A DNA stretch of 40,215 nucleotides from DAOPXV01 sp035352535 (lineage in GTDB: Bacteria; Muiribacteriota; UBA9980): contig CAZJFS010000024.1 of the NCBI GenBank assembly GCA_964545075.1, forward strand, positions 1-40,215, written 5' to 3'. Of the stretch, positions 17,208 through 25,198 are shown piece by piece. The position numbers and the translations under genes were made by a program. Position 1 is the first letter of the stretch; each line of letters begins with the position of its first letter. The notes under the pieces are model-generated. The model saw only the letters and a list, made by a program, of their open reading frames with translations, was not told the origin of the DNA and searched no databases.

Positions 17208-18440
17208 ATGTCTCAACTGAATCAGACTCCCACCGCCAACAGGCTCCACATTGCCATATTCGGAAAACGCAATGTTGGAAAGTCCAGCCTTATTAACGCC
17301 ATCACCAATCAGAACGCGGCCATAGTATCCGATCATGCCGGGACTACGACGGACCCTGTCTATAAAGCCATGGAGATACTTCCGATAGGCCCGGTCGTTT
17401 TAATAGATACCGCCGGTATTGACGATGCCGGCGAACTCGGAGAACTGCGCATTAAAAAGACGCGCGAGGTGATATCTAAGACCGATATAGCGCTTGTCGT
17501 GATCACTCCGGAAGGGTACACGCGTTTCGACGAGGAAATAATTGCCGCGTTGAAGGAGAATGAAACGCGTTTTTTAATAGTCATCAACAAGATCGATATG
17601 ACGACTCCCGATCCCGATCTTATAAGAGAAATGAACGACCTCGGCTATACTTTCGCCATGGTCAGCGCGTTGAAAAAGGAAGGCATATCCGAATTAAAAA
17701 ATCTTATAATATCGACGAGCCCTAAAAATTTCGAGCAGCCATCCATCATCGGCGATCTTGTAAAGCCTGGAGAGACCGTCGTTCTAGTTATTCCGATAGA
17801 TACCGGAATGCCGAAAGGCCGGCTCATTCTGCCGCAGGTCCAGACGATACGCGATATTCTGGACAGCGATGCCCTCGCGTATGTCGTTAAGGAACGCGAG
17901 CTCCGCTGGGCGCTTTCAAATATGAAGCAGAAGCCGAAGCTCGTCGTAACTGATTCGCAGGCTTTTATGAAGGTTTCGGCGGATACGCCGCCGGATATTC
18001 TGTTGACATCTTTTTCGATTCTTTTCGCTCGATATAAGGGCGATCTGATGAAGCTGGTCAACGGGGCGAAAACGCTTAAAAATTTGAAACCCGGCGACCG
18101 GGTTCTTATTTCGGAAGCCTGCACTCATCATCAGCAACCGGACGATATAGGAAAGGTCAAGATACCTCGCTGGATACGTCAGCATATAGAGGAAAAGGTC
18201 GAGTTCGATTTCTGTTCCGGACACGATTACCCCGAAAACGTAACGGATTATAAATTGATCGTGCACTGCGCCGGCTGCGTTTTAAATCGGAAAGAGATGA
18301 TCTCCAGGATAGACGCGGCGGAAATAAAAGGCGTTCCTATAATTAACTATGGCGTGACTATCGCCCATATTCACGGAATATTGGACCGGGCCCTGAAACC
18401 GTTCCCTGAAGTTTATCAGGAGTGGATTTCAAATAGTTAA
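17208..18440 (+). CDS. hydF: [FeFe]-hydrogenase maturation GTPase HydF
   Basis: The 410-residue protein has a GTPase domain with P-loop GKRNVGKSS (19-27), the switch segment HAGTTTDP, DTAG at 67-70 and NKID at 127-130. The C-terminal domain carries the HydF cluster motif CTH at 305-307 and HCAGC at 353-357 (C-x-H, 45 residues, H-C-x-x-C), which binds a 4Fe-4S cluster. HydF is the scaffold on which HydE and HydG build the 2Fe subcluster before its transfer to the [FeFe] hydrogenase. Its presence therefore implies hydrogen metabolism in this organism. hydE, hydG and the hydrogenase are not in the window. The gene starts 3 bases after the propeller gene, with a GGAAAGAAG ribosome site inside that gene's end. 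Confidence 0.95.
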   Translation: MSQLNQTPTANRLHIAIFGKRNVGKSSLINAITNQNAAIVSDHAGTTTDPVYKAMEILPIGPVVLIDTAGIDDAGELGELRIKKTREVISKTDIALVVITPEGYTRFDEEIIAALKENETRFLIVINKIDMTTPDPDLIREMNDLGYTFAMVSALKKEGISELKNLIISTSPKNFEQPSIIGDLVKPGETVVLVIPIDTGMPKGRLILPQVQTIRDILDSDALAYVVKERELRWALSNMKQKPKLVVTDSQAFMKVSADTPPDILLTSFSILFARYKGDLMKLVNGAKTLKNLKPGDRVLISEACTHHQQPDDIGKVKIPRWIRQHIEEKVEFDFCSGHDYPENVTDYKLIVHCAGCVLNRKEMISRIDAAEIKGVPIINYGVTIAHIHGILDRALKPFPEVYQEWISNS

Positions 18441-18463
18441 TCGTTAGAATATCTTTTTAAAAT

Positions 18464-18529
18464 TTGAAAAGTTCGATTAAAAAATGTTTTTGATAACGAA
18501 ATTAAATCGAAAAACTTCAATGCTTTTTT
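18464..18529. terminator. Possible terminator between convergent hydF and the aspartase-like gene
   Basis: TTGAA (18464-18468) plus CGATT pair imperfectly with AATCG and TTCAA (18516-18520), forming a long AT-rich hairpin followed on the plus strand by TGCTTTTTTA. The location between two convergent stops fits a shared terminator, but the stem is weak. Confidence 0.4.
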
Positions 18530-19907
18530 ACGATCTTGCGCCCGTCGTGTTTTCTGATATGATTTTATCGATCTCGTCGATTGAAAGAAGGCCTTTTTCG
18601 ACGATGATATCCCGATAGGTCTTCCCGGTTTTGAAGGATTCTTTAAGTATTTCGGTTAACTTTTCGTAGCCGAGCTTTTCGATGAAGACGGACGACATTG
18701 ACCAGCATTTTTCAAGATATTCGCGGCAGCGCTCGCGGTTGGCGGCGATCCCGGCAATAACTTTATGCGTGAAAAATCTTATGCCGTCGCGGAGTATCTC
18801 GAGATTTTCGAGCATCGCGTCGGCTATTATCGGAAGCATGGGATTGAGTTCGAAATTTCCATCGGCGGCGCCTATCGTTAAAACAAGGTCGTTTCCAAGG
18901 ACCTTATAATATATCTGTTTTAAAAATTCCGGGCCTACGGGATTCACTTTTCCGGGCATTATCGTAGAACCTGCCTGCAGCGGCGGCAGGATTATTTCTG
19001 AAAGTCCGCTGTTGGGGCCGGAATCCATGAGACGCAGATCGCTTGAAATCTTATTTAAATTAACCGCAAGGGTTTTTACTATTCCCGATACTTCGACGAA
19101 CGCATCGAGATTTTGAGTGGCGTCTATTAAATTTTCCGCGCGTGCGAGGCCGAAACCCGTAAGATGGCGGAGCTCTTCGGTGACCTGAAAGCGGTATTTA
19201 AGCGTCGCTCCGACGCCGGTTCCGATAGCCGTCCCACCCATATTTATCTGGCGTATGCGCTCTTCGCATTTATAAAGCCGCCATCTGTCACGGGATATGG
19301 CTTCAGCGTATGATCCGAACTCCTGTCCGAGACTTATCGGGACCGCGTCCTTAAGCTGGGTTCGGCCCATTTTAAATACGTCGGCGAATTCGTGTTCTTT
19401 ATCCTGAAGCGCTGACTGAAGGGCCATTACCTCTTCCACGAGCTCCCTTAATATTTTAATTATAGCTATTTTGACGGCGGTAGGAAATGTGTCGTTTGTC
19501 GATTGTGACATATTGACGTCTTCTAACGGGTGCAGCTTTTCGTATTCGCCCTTTTTATGGCCCATATATTCAAGAGCCGTGTTCGCTATGACCTCGTTCA
19601 GATTCATGTTTATCGAAGTTCCCGCGCCGCCCTGCATAGCGGGCAGGAGAAAATCTCCGTCACGTTTGCCGGCGTAAATATCGTCGCATGCTTTCGCTAT
19701 GGCGTTCATTTTTTCTTCTGAAAGTTTGCCGGTTTTGAAGTTCGCCGTGGCCGCGGCTTTTTTTACGATGGCGTAAGCTCTGATTATCTCGATGTTCACC
19801 TTTTTATAATTTATCTTAAAATTATCGAGCGCGCGTCGCGTTTGAATTCCGATATATGAATTTTCATCAATTTCCATGAATCCCAGAAGGTCTTTTTCTT
19901 TTCTCAT
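18528..19907 (-). CDS. aspA: Aspartate ammonia-lyase family enzyme
   Basis: The 459-residue protein matches the aspartase/fumarase superfamily along its whole length (EKDLLGFMEIDENSYIGIQT; GGAGTSINMNLNEVIAN; KMGRTQLKDAVPISLGQEF; TAIGTG). The flexible catalytic loop is GSTIMPGKVNP at 313-322, where Ser314 is the expected base. Aspartase reversibly deaminates aspartate to fumarate and ammonia in the cytosol. The closer match is to aspartases rather than class II fumarases, but the residues after the loop (PVGPE) differ from the usual aspartase PVVPE or PVIPE, so substrate identity is not fully certain. ATG 19907 is chosen over ATG 19913 because GGAG sits 7 bases before it. It is a single-gene unit with its own promoter. 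Confidence 0.82.
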   Translation of the reverse strand: MRKEKDLLGFMEIDENSYIGIQTRRALDNFKINYKKVNIEIIRAYAIVKKAAATANFKTGKLSEEKMNAIAKACDDIYAGKRDGDFLLPAMQGGAGTSINMNLNEVIANTALEYMGHKKGEYEKLHPLEDVNMSQSTNDTFPTAVKIAIIKILRELVEEVMALQSALQDKEHEFADVFKMGRTQLKDAVPISLGQEFGSYAEAISRDRWRLYKCEERIRQINMGGTAIGTGVGATLKYRFQVTEELRHLTGFGLARAENLIDATQNLDAFVEVSGIVKTLAVNLNKISSDLRLMDSGPNSGLSEIILPPLQAGSTIMPGKVNPVGPEFLKQIYYKVLGNDLVLTIGAADGNFELNPMLPIIADAMLENLEILRDGIRFFTHKVIAGIAANRERCREYLEKCWSMSSVFIEKLGYEKLTEILKESFKTGKTYRDIIVEKGLLSIDEIDKIISENTTGARS

Positions 19908-19938
19908 TTTCATTCTCCGCGTTAGTCGATTTTAAACC

Positions 19939-19967
19939 ATTATACTTAAATTCGAGCTGAATATCAA
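19939..19967 (-). promoter_or_regulatory. Sigma70 promoter for the aspartase-like gene
   Basis: Minus-strand TTGATA (19967-19962) and a perfect TATAAT (19944-19939) are 17 bases apart. The predicted start lies near 19932, about 25 bases before the chosen ATG. Confidence 0.75.
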
Positions 19968-20076
19968 CAAAAATATGCGTGTGTAAAAAATCTACGGTGA
20001 GGAAAAATTCTATAATAAAAATTAAAAATTTAACACTTGAGAGAAATGCCCTTACGGCGTTTGAAATCAGAAAATG

Positions 20077-20145
20077 ATCGATAAATAAATAAGAGGTTTA
20101 AATTTAATATTTTGGCATTTTTTTTGCTTTTAATTATTTATCGAT
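20077..20145. repeat. 12-bp perfect inverted repeat flanking a sigma54-like promoter
   Basis: ATCGATAAATAA (20077-20088) is repeated inverted as TTATTTATCGAT (20134-20145), separated by 45 bases. The arms are not a transposon end and there is no T-run after them. The central spacer contains the sigma54-like element, so the arms may be operator half-sites or form a looped structure. Confidence 0.7.
20113..20128 (+). promoter_or_regulatory. Candidate sigma54 promoter for the small membrane protein and exported chaperone-like gene
   Basis: TGGCAT (20113-20118), 5 bases, then TTGCT (20124-20128) places the invariant GG and GC exactly 12 bases apart, as in the -24/-12 consensus TGGCAC-N5-TTGCT. 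The T-rich context raises the chance of coincidence. An overlapping sigma70 reading (TTGGCA, 17 bases, TATTTA) is also possible. Confidence 0.45.
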
Positions 20146-20244
20146 GAGGTTATTTTCGTTCGGTCCGATCATCGCCATTGGCATTATATATTTTCGCGGA
20201 TTTTCTTGAAAAGAATAAAACGATTTCGGGGAGTGATTTTGAAA

Positions 20245-20529
20245 ATGAATGGAGATTTTTCAAAAAAACTTTTTTTGGTTAAATCCAACCGTTTGTTTGC
20301 GATACTTATAGTAATTCTTCTGGCCGCGGTTCCATATTTTATTTCGGCCTATGAAATATGCGAGGAAGAGTTCGACGCATACTTTTTGGGTTTTATAGCC
20401 GTTTTTTCGTTTTCATTTTTAATGCTGTTTATAAGTTTTGACCTTATAAACGAAAAAAATTTTGACGGTAAAATGACGCCTGATCCGGTCCGGTTAAAAC
20501 CGGTTTTAAGGGGTCCGCCGTATCTTTAA
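20245..20529 (+). CDS. Small two-helix membrane protein
   Basis: The 94-residue protein has a short basic N-terminus (MNGDFSKKLFLVKSNR) and two hydrophobic helices (LFAILIVILLAAVPYFISAY and YFLGFIAVFSFSFLMLFISF) joined by an acidic loop ICEEEFD. This predicts a membrane hairpin with both ends in the cytosol. The C-terminal tail is short and proline-rich. I do not recognise a family. ATG 20245 is preceded by GGGGAG; the longer TTG start at 20206 includes this site and is rejected. It precedes the exported alpha-crystallin-like gene by 74 bases on the same strand and is likely in the same transcript. Confidence 0.65.
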   Translation: MNGDFSKKLFLVKSNRLFAILIVILLAAVPYFISAYEICEEEFDAYFLGFIAVFSFSFLMLFISFDLINEKNFDGKMTPDPVRLKPVLRGPPYL

Positions 20530-20603
20530 TTTTATTTTAAATGCGTTGACGACGAATTAATCATTAGTAAAATAAAATGAAAAATTTCAAGGAGGTTTTC
20601 ATT

Positions 20604-21572
20604 ATGAAGAAAAAAATATTTGTTTATATGCTTCCGGTTCTGCTTTTTATGGCGTTTCTGGTATCGTCGGCGTCGGGTGATAACGGCCCCGCGGCTCCTG
20701 CTATCAATACGCTGTCAAGATACAATGTCACTCACGATCTCGGGAAGGATTCCCTGACGCTTAAGATAACGGGCCGCGATCTCGACAATCTGGCGGTAAA
20801 GGTTGAAGAAAGCATCCTGACGATCTCGGAAAAAGTTAAAAACGCCGCGCCAGTTTCGCAAAGTTTTACGCTTCCCGCCGCGGTCGACGACGAAAAGATG
20901 TCAATAGACAGGAAGAACGACGTGATAGTCATAAAGCTTCCGCTTTTGAATGACGGCGCTTTGAAAAAAAATAACGCCGCACGTGTTCCGGGCGGGCGGA
21001 AGTGGTATTTTAACGACCGGGATATGCGGGATCTGTTTGATTTCAAAGTGCCCGCTTTCCAGGATGAGAGCGACGTTTACATGCGCAAATTCTTCGAGGA
21101 TGATGATTTCGGAAAATTCGACAAATATTTCAATGAAATGATGCGCTTCAGAAAAGAGCTCAATAAAAAAATGAACATTGAAAAGAATCCTTTTGCCGGC
21201 AACAACAGCTTTTCTGAATATAATGTGACTCACAGGATAGATGGAAACAACCTTATAGTCGATATAGCCGGGAATAATCTTAACGATGTCCAGGTCAGCG
21301 TCGAAAACGGCGTAATGAAGATACAGAATAAAGTTTCGAATAAAAACACGTATAATTCAGAAAATCAGACTGGTGAGGTTGATTTCTATTCCTCGTTCAT
21401 GCAGAGTTTCACTCTTCCGGTCAACGTCGAAGCGACGGCCATGAAAGTTGAAAAACTCGATAAATCTGTCAAAGTGACGCTTCCGATCGTGAAAGAAAAG
21501 AACGCCATGGAAAGGTTGAAAAAGCAGGAAGAGCCGAAAAAAGATGAAAAGCCTAAAGATGGAAGCTTTTAG
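20604..21572 (+). CDS. Exported protein with two alpha-crystallin (Hsp20-like) domains
   Basis: The 322-residue protein begins with a Sec signal peptide (MKKKIFVYMLPVLLFMAFLV, cleavage region near SSASG). Two similar beta domains follow. Each begins with a strand like SRYNVTHDL / SEYNVTHRI, then LAVKVEESILTISEKV / VQVSVENGVMKIQNKV, and ends QSFTLPAAVDD...VIVIKLPLL / QSFTLPVNVEA...VKVTLPIV. This is the alpha-crystallin order of strands, with the F-x-LP and x-(I/V)-x-LP signatures. Small heat-shock proteins hold unfolding proteins; the usual ones are single-domain and cytosolic, so tandem domains outside the cytoplasm are unusual. A charged helical linker (about 125-200) and a Lys/Glu-rich tail complete it. 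ATG 20604 has a perfect AAGGAGG 8 bases upstream. Confidence 0.75.
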   Translation: MKKKIFVYMLPVLLFMAFLVSSASGDNGPAAPAINTLSRYNVTHDLGKDSLTLKITGRDLDNLAVKVEESILTISEKVKNAAPVSQSFTLPAAVDDEKMSIDRKNDVIVIKLPLLNDGALKKNNAARVPGGRKWYFNDRDMRDLFDFKVPAFQDESDVYMRKFFEDDDFGKFDKYFNEMMRFRKELNKKMNIEKNPFAGNNSFSEYNVTHRIDGNNLIVDIAGNNLNDVQVSVENGVMKIQNKVSNKNTYNSENQTGEVDFYSSFMQSFTLPVNVEATAMKVEKLDKSVKVTLPIVKEKNAMERLKKQEEPKKDEKPKDGSF

Positions 21573-21658
21573 CGTGTAAAATAGTTTGGCTGAAAAACCA
21601 ACCAACCGTATGATTCAAGAAATGTAAGGCCGAAAAATCAAATAAAATGTTGAATAAT

Positions 21659-21724
21659 CGATCGATATGATTTATCATTAATGCCATGAAAAGCATTAGA
21701 AATGTCATATCGATCGTTTTTTTT
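21659..21724 (+). terminator. Large hairpin terminator after the exported Hsp20-like gene
   Basis: CGATCGATATGA (21659-21670) pairs perfectly with TCATATCGATCG (21705-21716). Inside it a second 6-bp stem, TAATGC (21679-21684) with GCATTA (21693-21698), forms the tip. Eight T residues follow at once (21717-21724). Confidence 0.85.
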
Positions 21725-21830
21725 GGGGCTTTGTTTTTAACTATTACCGCTTTATATCCTGCCGGGAACGATCGCTCCGGCGTTATGCCTGAAAGAAAGG
21801 CCCTTTCGAATATTTCCGCTAGTTCATTCG

Positions 21831-23237
21831 TTATTGATCGATTACGAATATTTTTCCCGGATTCAATATTAAGTTTGGGTCCAGGGCTTTTTTGATGGCC
21901 TTCATCATTTCGAGTTCGACCGGGTTCGCGAATTTTTCCATGAGAGCGACGCGCTTGTAGCCTATTCCGTGCTCGCCGGAAAGCTTTCCGCCGAGCGAGT
22001 ATATCAGCTTATAAAGTTCGTCCTGCAGGGAGTGGAGCTTTTCGTTCCATTCGTTATCCGGCATTGTCTCTTTTAAGATGTGGGCGTGGATGTTCCCGTC
22101 CCCGGCATGACCCGCGCAGTGGACCGTCATGCCGTATCGTTTCGCCATCATCGTTATTTCTTTCACGGCTTCGGGAATTTTCGCGAGGGGAACGACTATA
22201 TCCTCGGCCGAAAAAACCAGGCTTGACGCTCGATCGGCTTCGGCAAAGGCTTTTCTGGCCTTCCATATTTTTCCCGAATCGGCTACTAACGTTTCAATCG
22301 CGCCGTTCGCGGAACATATTTCGTCTATCTTTAAGGATTCTTCCTCAAGCGCGTCCATGCTTGCTCCCTCGAGCTTTATGATAATATAATTGCCGCGGTC
22401 GCTGTGCGGAAGCGATTCTCTTATGAATTTTTCGCAGTTTCGGACGACCTCGTTATCCATGAATTCGATACAGGTGAGCGATATTCCGGCCATCATTATC
22501 TTCGGGACCACGCCTATCGCGGCCGCCAGGTCCGGAAAGACTATAAGAAGGTCGAGCGATTCCTTGGGAAGCGGCATGAGCTTGAGATATATTTTCGTTA
22601 TTATCCCGAGCGTCCCTTCGGATCCGATGATGAGATTTACCAGGCTGTACCCCGTCGAGTCCTTCATGCACTTTCCGCCGAGCGTTACTATCTCGCCTTT
22701 CGCCGTCACTATCTCGACGCCGTAGACCTGTTTCCTGGTTGTGCCGTATTTAACGGCCTTGTTGCCGCCGGCGTTCGTAGCTACGTTTCCGCCGATGAAC
22801 GAACTTTCGCCGCTGCAGGGATCGCCCGCGTATAAAAAACCTTTTTCGCGCGCCGCTTCCTGAACGTCTCCGGTGCGGACGCCGGGTTCCGTGACCATGA
22901 ACATATTTCCGGCGTCGATCTCCAATATTTTGTTCATCTTTTCGAGCGATACCACTATTCCGCCAAGACAGGCGATAGAAGCGCTCGTTAAAGCCGTTCC
23001 CGCGCCGCGCGGTATGACCGGAATGTTTTCGCGTACGGCCATTTTAACTATTTTTGATATTTCTTCGGGCGTCTCCGGCAGAACGACGACCTCGGGCGTT
23101 TTCATATAACGTTGATCCAGAAGCTCGTCGTGCGAATAGTTCTCGAGCTTTTCAGAATCGGTTATGACGTTTTTTTCGCCTGAAATGACCTTTAATTCGT
23201 CTATGATTTTCAAGCCGACCTTGTTGTATGTCTTCAT
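21831..23237 (-). CDS. GlcD-type FAD-linked oxidase (glycolate/D-lactate dehydrogenase family)
   Basis: The 468-residue protein is a full-length FAD-binding type 4 oxidoreductase: VIPRGAGTALTSASIACLGG (FAD site), GDPCSGESSFIGGNVATNAG, IIGSEGTLGIITK, then the C-terminal cap motifs GHAGDGNIH at 376-384 and GGKLSGEHGIG. Members oxidise D-2-hydroxy acids such as glycolate or D-lactate to 2-oxo acids and pass electrons to a partner. No GlcE/GlcF, EtfAB or iron-sulfur partner is visible nearby, so the electron acceptor is unknown and the exact substrate cannot be assigned. The ATG at 23237 overlaps the stop of the upstream GH13 gene by four bases (ATGA), so translation is coupled. Confidence 0.9.
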   Translation of the reverse strand: MKTYNKVGLKIIDELKVISGEKNVITDSEKLENYSHDELLDQRYMKTPEVVVLPETPEEISKIVKMAVRENIPVIPRGAGTALTSASIACLGGIVVSLEKMNKILEIDAGNMFMVTEPGVRTGDVQEAAREKGFLYAGDPCSGESSFIGGNVATNAGGNKAVKYGTTRKQVYGVEIVTAKGEIVTLGGKCMKDSTGYSLVNLIIGSEGTLGIITKIYLKLMPLPKESLDLLIVFPDLAAAIGVVPKIMMAGISLTCIEFMDNEVVRNCEKFIRESLPHSDRGNYIIIKLEGASMDALEEESLKIDEICSANGAIETLVADSGKIWKARKAFAEADRASSLVFSAEDIVVPLAKIPEAVKEITMMAKRYGMTVHCAGHAGDGNIHAHILKETMPDNEWNEKLHSLQDELYKLIYSLGGKLSGEHGIGYKRVALMEKFANPVELEMMKAIKKALDPNLILNPGKIFVIDQ

Positions 23238-24574
23238 AATTCATCACCTGGTAAAAATTCCGGCCATTTTATTTTTTTTGAATACAGGACGATGACCTGG
23301 CCCGGCCTGAGATTATATTCAAAGTTAGGCGACACGGCATCGAGCGTATACATGGGCGATATGTCGACGACCTTCGAATCCGACCCGATGGCGCCGTTTA
23401 CGTTTTCGAAATGAACGCCCTGGTAGTTATTTACGTCCTTGTTGAGTATTACTAATATTCTTTCGGATCCGTCGAACGATGTTTTCCGGAAGCAGAATAC
23501 GTTCGACCAGTTAGCCTGATCGACGATCTCGAGGTTGCATTCCTCGTTCAATATTTTATAGCTTTTCTTTATGGCGTTTATTTTTTTTATGGCGTCGGAT
23601 ATGTCCGTGCCGGTCGGCTCCATATCGGAGGGCGTCGTGGTTACGACATTTAAGCGTTTTCTGCAACCGTTTTCAAATCCCATGGGTATCATAAGCGCGG
23701 ACGAGAAGAAGGCGATAAACTGATATCTTTGCATGATCGCGTTGAAGTTGCCTTTCAATTCTTCGAAAAGCCTTGCCGTGTCGTGCGATTCTGGAAACCC
23801 GATGGATGGTATGCCGCGCACCTTGTCATAGCTCTGCCAGTATTGCTTTAAGAGCCATGGTTCGTTGAAATTCCAGTACTTTGCGCTGTTGAACGTGTAG
23901 TCGAAACCGGCTTCGGCGAGCGCTATGACCTGATGTATCTCGCAGCCGAGCGTTTCGGCCAGAAAAAGCGCGCCGGGATATTTCGCGCGTATATTCCGGT
24001 TGAGATATTTCCATAATTTAACCGGGACTTTGTAGGCGGCGTCGCACCTGAAACCGTCGACGCCCATCGCCATGTAATGCATTATCATGTCGAGCCAGTA
24101 TTTATACAAATTATCGATATCCTTCGATCCTTCGTTGTCTATTTCGGCCAGATCGCCCCACACGACCTTGTTTCCGTCGTGCTCTACCGCGAACGGATTT
24201 AAAACCTTTCCCGTATCGTCGCGCAGATACCATTCGGGATGCTCTTTTACGAGCGGCGAATCAATGGCGGTGTGGTTTATGACCAGGTCCATTATGAATT
24301 TCATGCCGTGCTGATGCAATTTAGAAATGAAATTTTTAAGCTGATCGGCCGGCGGTATGTGAGAATTGTTATCTATGAATTGATCGTTAAAACGGTAATA
24401 ATCGGAAGGGCTGTAGAGCGAACCTGAAAATCCGCAATAGTGAAACGGATTGACGTATATGGCGTTGAAACCCATTTCCGCTATGCGCGGGATGTGCTGC
24501 GTCCATTCGGTCATGTTTCCGGCCAGTTTCGGGAAAAGATTATATATTCTCAATTTTTCGAAATTTTCGCTCAT
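23234..24574 (-). CDS. GH13 alpha-amylase family glycoside hydrolase or transferase
   Basis: The 446-residue protein has all four GH13 regions: DLVINHT at 96-102, GFRCDAA with nucleophile Asp178, ETLG with acid/base Glu207, and ESHDT with His264 and transition-state Asp265. There is no signal peptide, so it acts on glucans or maltodextrins in the cytosol. A short beta-sandwich C-terminal domain follows the barrel. The overall layout resembles cytosolic amylases or glucan-maltosyltransferases, but the precise reaction cannot be read. ATG 24574 is chosen because AAGGAG lies 8 bases before it; upstream starts at 24580 or 24625 are too close to or before that site. It is the first gene of a two-gene unit with the FAD oxidase. 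Confidence 0.85.
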   Translation of the reverse strand: MSENFEKLRIYNLFPKLAGNMTEWTQHIPRIAEMGFNAIYVNPFHYCGFSGSLYSPSDYYRFNDQFIDNNSHIPPADQLKNFISKLHQHGMKFIMDLVINHTAIDSPLVKEHPEWYLRDDTGKVLNPFAVEHDGNKVVWGDLAEIDNEGSKDIDNLYKYWLDMIMHYMAMGVDGFRCDAAYKVPVKLWKYLNRNIRAKYPGALFLAETLGCEIHQVIALAEAGFDYTFNSAKYWNFNEPWLLKQYWQSYDKVRGIPSIGFPESHDTARLFEELKGNFNAIMQRYQFIAFFSSALMIPMGFENGCRKRLNVVTTTPSDMEPTGTDISDAIKKINAIKKSYKILNEECNLEIVDQANWSNVFCFRKTSFDGSERILVILNKDVNNYQGVHFENVNGAIGSDSKVVDISPMYTLDAVSPNFEYNLRPGQVIVLYSKKIKWPEFLPGDEL

Positions 24575-24608
24575 CGGCATATCTCCTTGAAGTTTCGTTT
24601 TGATTTGG

Positions 24609-24637
24609 ATTATATCATATTTCAAACACTTTTTAAA
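24609..24637 (-). promoter_or_regulatory. Sigma70 promoter for the GH13-FAD oxidase operon
   Basis: Minus-strand TTTAAA (24637-24632) and a perfect TATAAT (24614-24609) are 17 bases apart. The -35 box is weak. The predicted start is near 24602. Confidence 0.55.
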
Positions 24638-24721
24638 GCGTATTTTAAACGATTATAAAATACGGTTTTATTTTCGCCTTTTTTGCGCCGCGCGGCTGAA
24701 AAAATGCGCCAAACAAATTTC

Positions 24722-24750
24722 TTGACATCGCTTTGATAATAAATTAAAAT
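24722..24750 (+). promoter_or_regulatory. Sigma70 promoter for the Lrp-domain gene
   Basis: TTGACA (24722-24727) and TAAAAT (24745-24750) are 17 bases apart. The predicted start is near 24757, with the ribosome site GGGAGG shortly after. Confidence 0.8.
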
Positions 24751-24784
24751 TGAGTCATTAAAACCAATTTTGGGAGGTAATAAA

Positions 24785-25054
24785 ATGTCAGAAGTTTGCG
24801 CTTATATCGTTATGGAAGTTGAAACCGGCAGCGTTAAAGAGGTGCTCGCCGCATTGAAAAAAATCAAAGCCGTCGATTCAGTATGCGTGGTTACGGGCCC
24901 GTTCGACATCATCGCTCATATCACCGCTTCATCGCTCAAAGAACTCGGCGATACCGTAACCGAGAAAATCCAGGGTATAAACGGCCTTATCCACACGACC
25001 ACATGCGTTTGCACTCATTGCGAATGCACCTGCACCTGCCCCCCCAAGAAATAA
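24785..25054 (+). CDS. Stand-alone Lrp/AsnC ligand-binding domain with cysteine-rich tail
   Basis: The 89-residue protein is a single RAM (Lrp/AsnC effector-binding) domain: AYIVMEVETGSVKEVLAALK, VDSVCVVTGPFDIIAHITA and INGLIHTTTC match the ferredoxin-like fold with its GPFD turn. There is no helix-turn-helix, so it cannot bind DNA as a normal Lrp does; stand-alone RAM proteins usually bind amino acids or pair with other proteins. The unusual part is the tail CVCTHCECTCTC (residues 74-85), six cysteines and one histidine in twelve residues, which could bind a metal or form disulfides. The ATG at 24785 has GGGAGG upstream. It is a single-gene unit with a strong terminator. Confidence 0.88.
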   Translation: MSEVCAYIVMEVETGSVKEVLAALKKIKAVDSVCVVTGPFDIIAHITASSLKELGDTVTEKIQGINGLIHTTTCVCTHCECTCTCPPKK

Positions 25055-25104
25055 TTTGAAAACGGTTTTCCAGCCATAGATAAAAAATCTTTTCATCTTA
25101 TATT

Positions 25105-25149
25105 AAAACCCGGACGCCCTTTAAGGGAGCCCGGGTTTAACTTTTTTTT
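25105..25149 (+). terminator. Rho-independent terminator after the Lrp-domain gene
   Basis: AAACCCGG (25106-25113) pairs with CCGGGTTT (25131-25138), with an inner CCCTT/AAGGG stem. Eight T residues follow after AAC (25142-25149). Confidence 0.85.
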
Positions 25150-25198
25150 GATCGCCCGCGGATATATAATTACAGGGTGTTTATTCACTTCGTTATTT

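Noticed and set aside
20077..20145. CIRCE-type heat-shock operator before the Hsp20-like gene
   Set aside because: The repeat ATCGATAAATAA with a 45-base spacer does not match TTAGCACTC-N9-GAGTGCTAA.
21686..21895. 69-residue plus-strand ORF beginning MKSIRNVISIVFFGALFLTI, which resembles a signal peptide
   Set aside because: Its start codon lies inside the perfect terminator hairpin and its FF codons are the T-run; it has no ribosome site and its end overlaps the FAD oxidase gene antisense.
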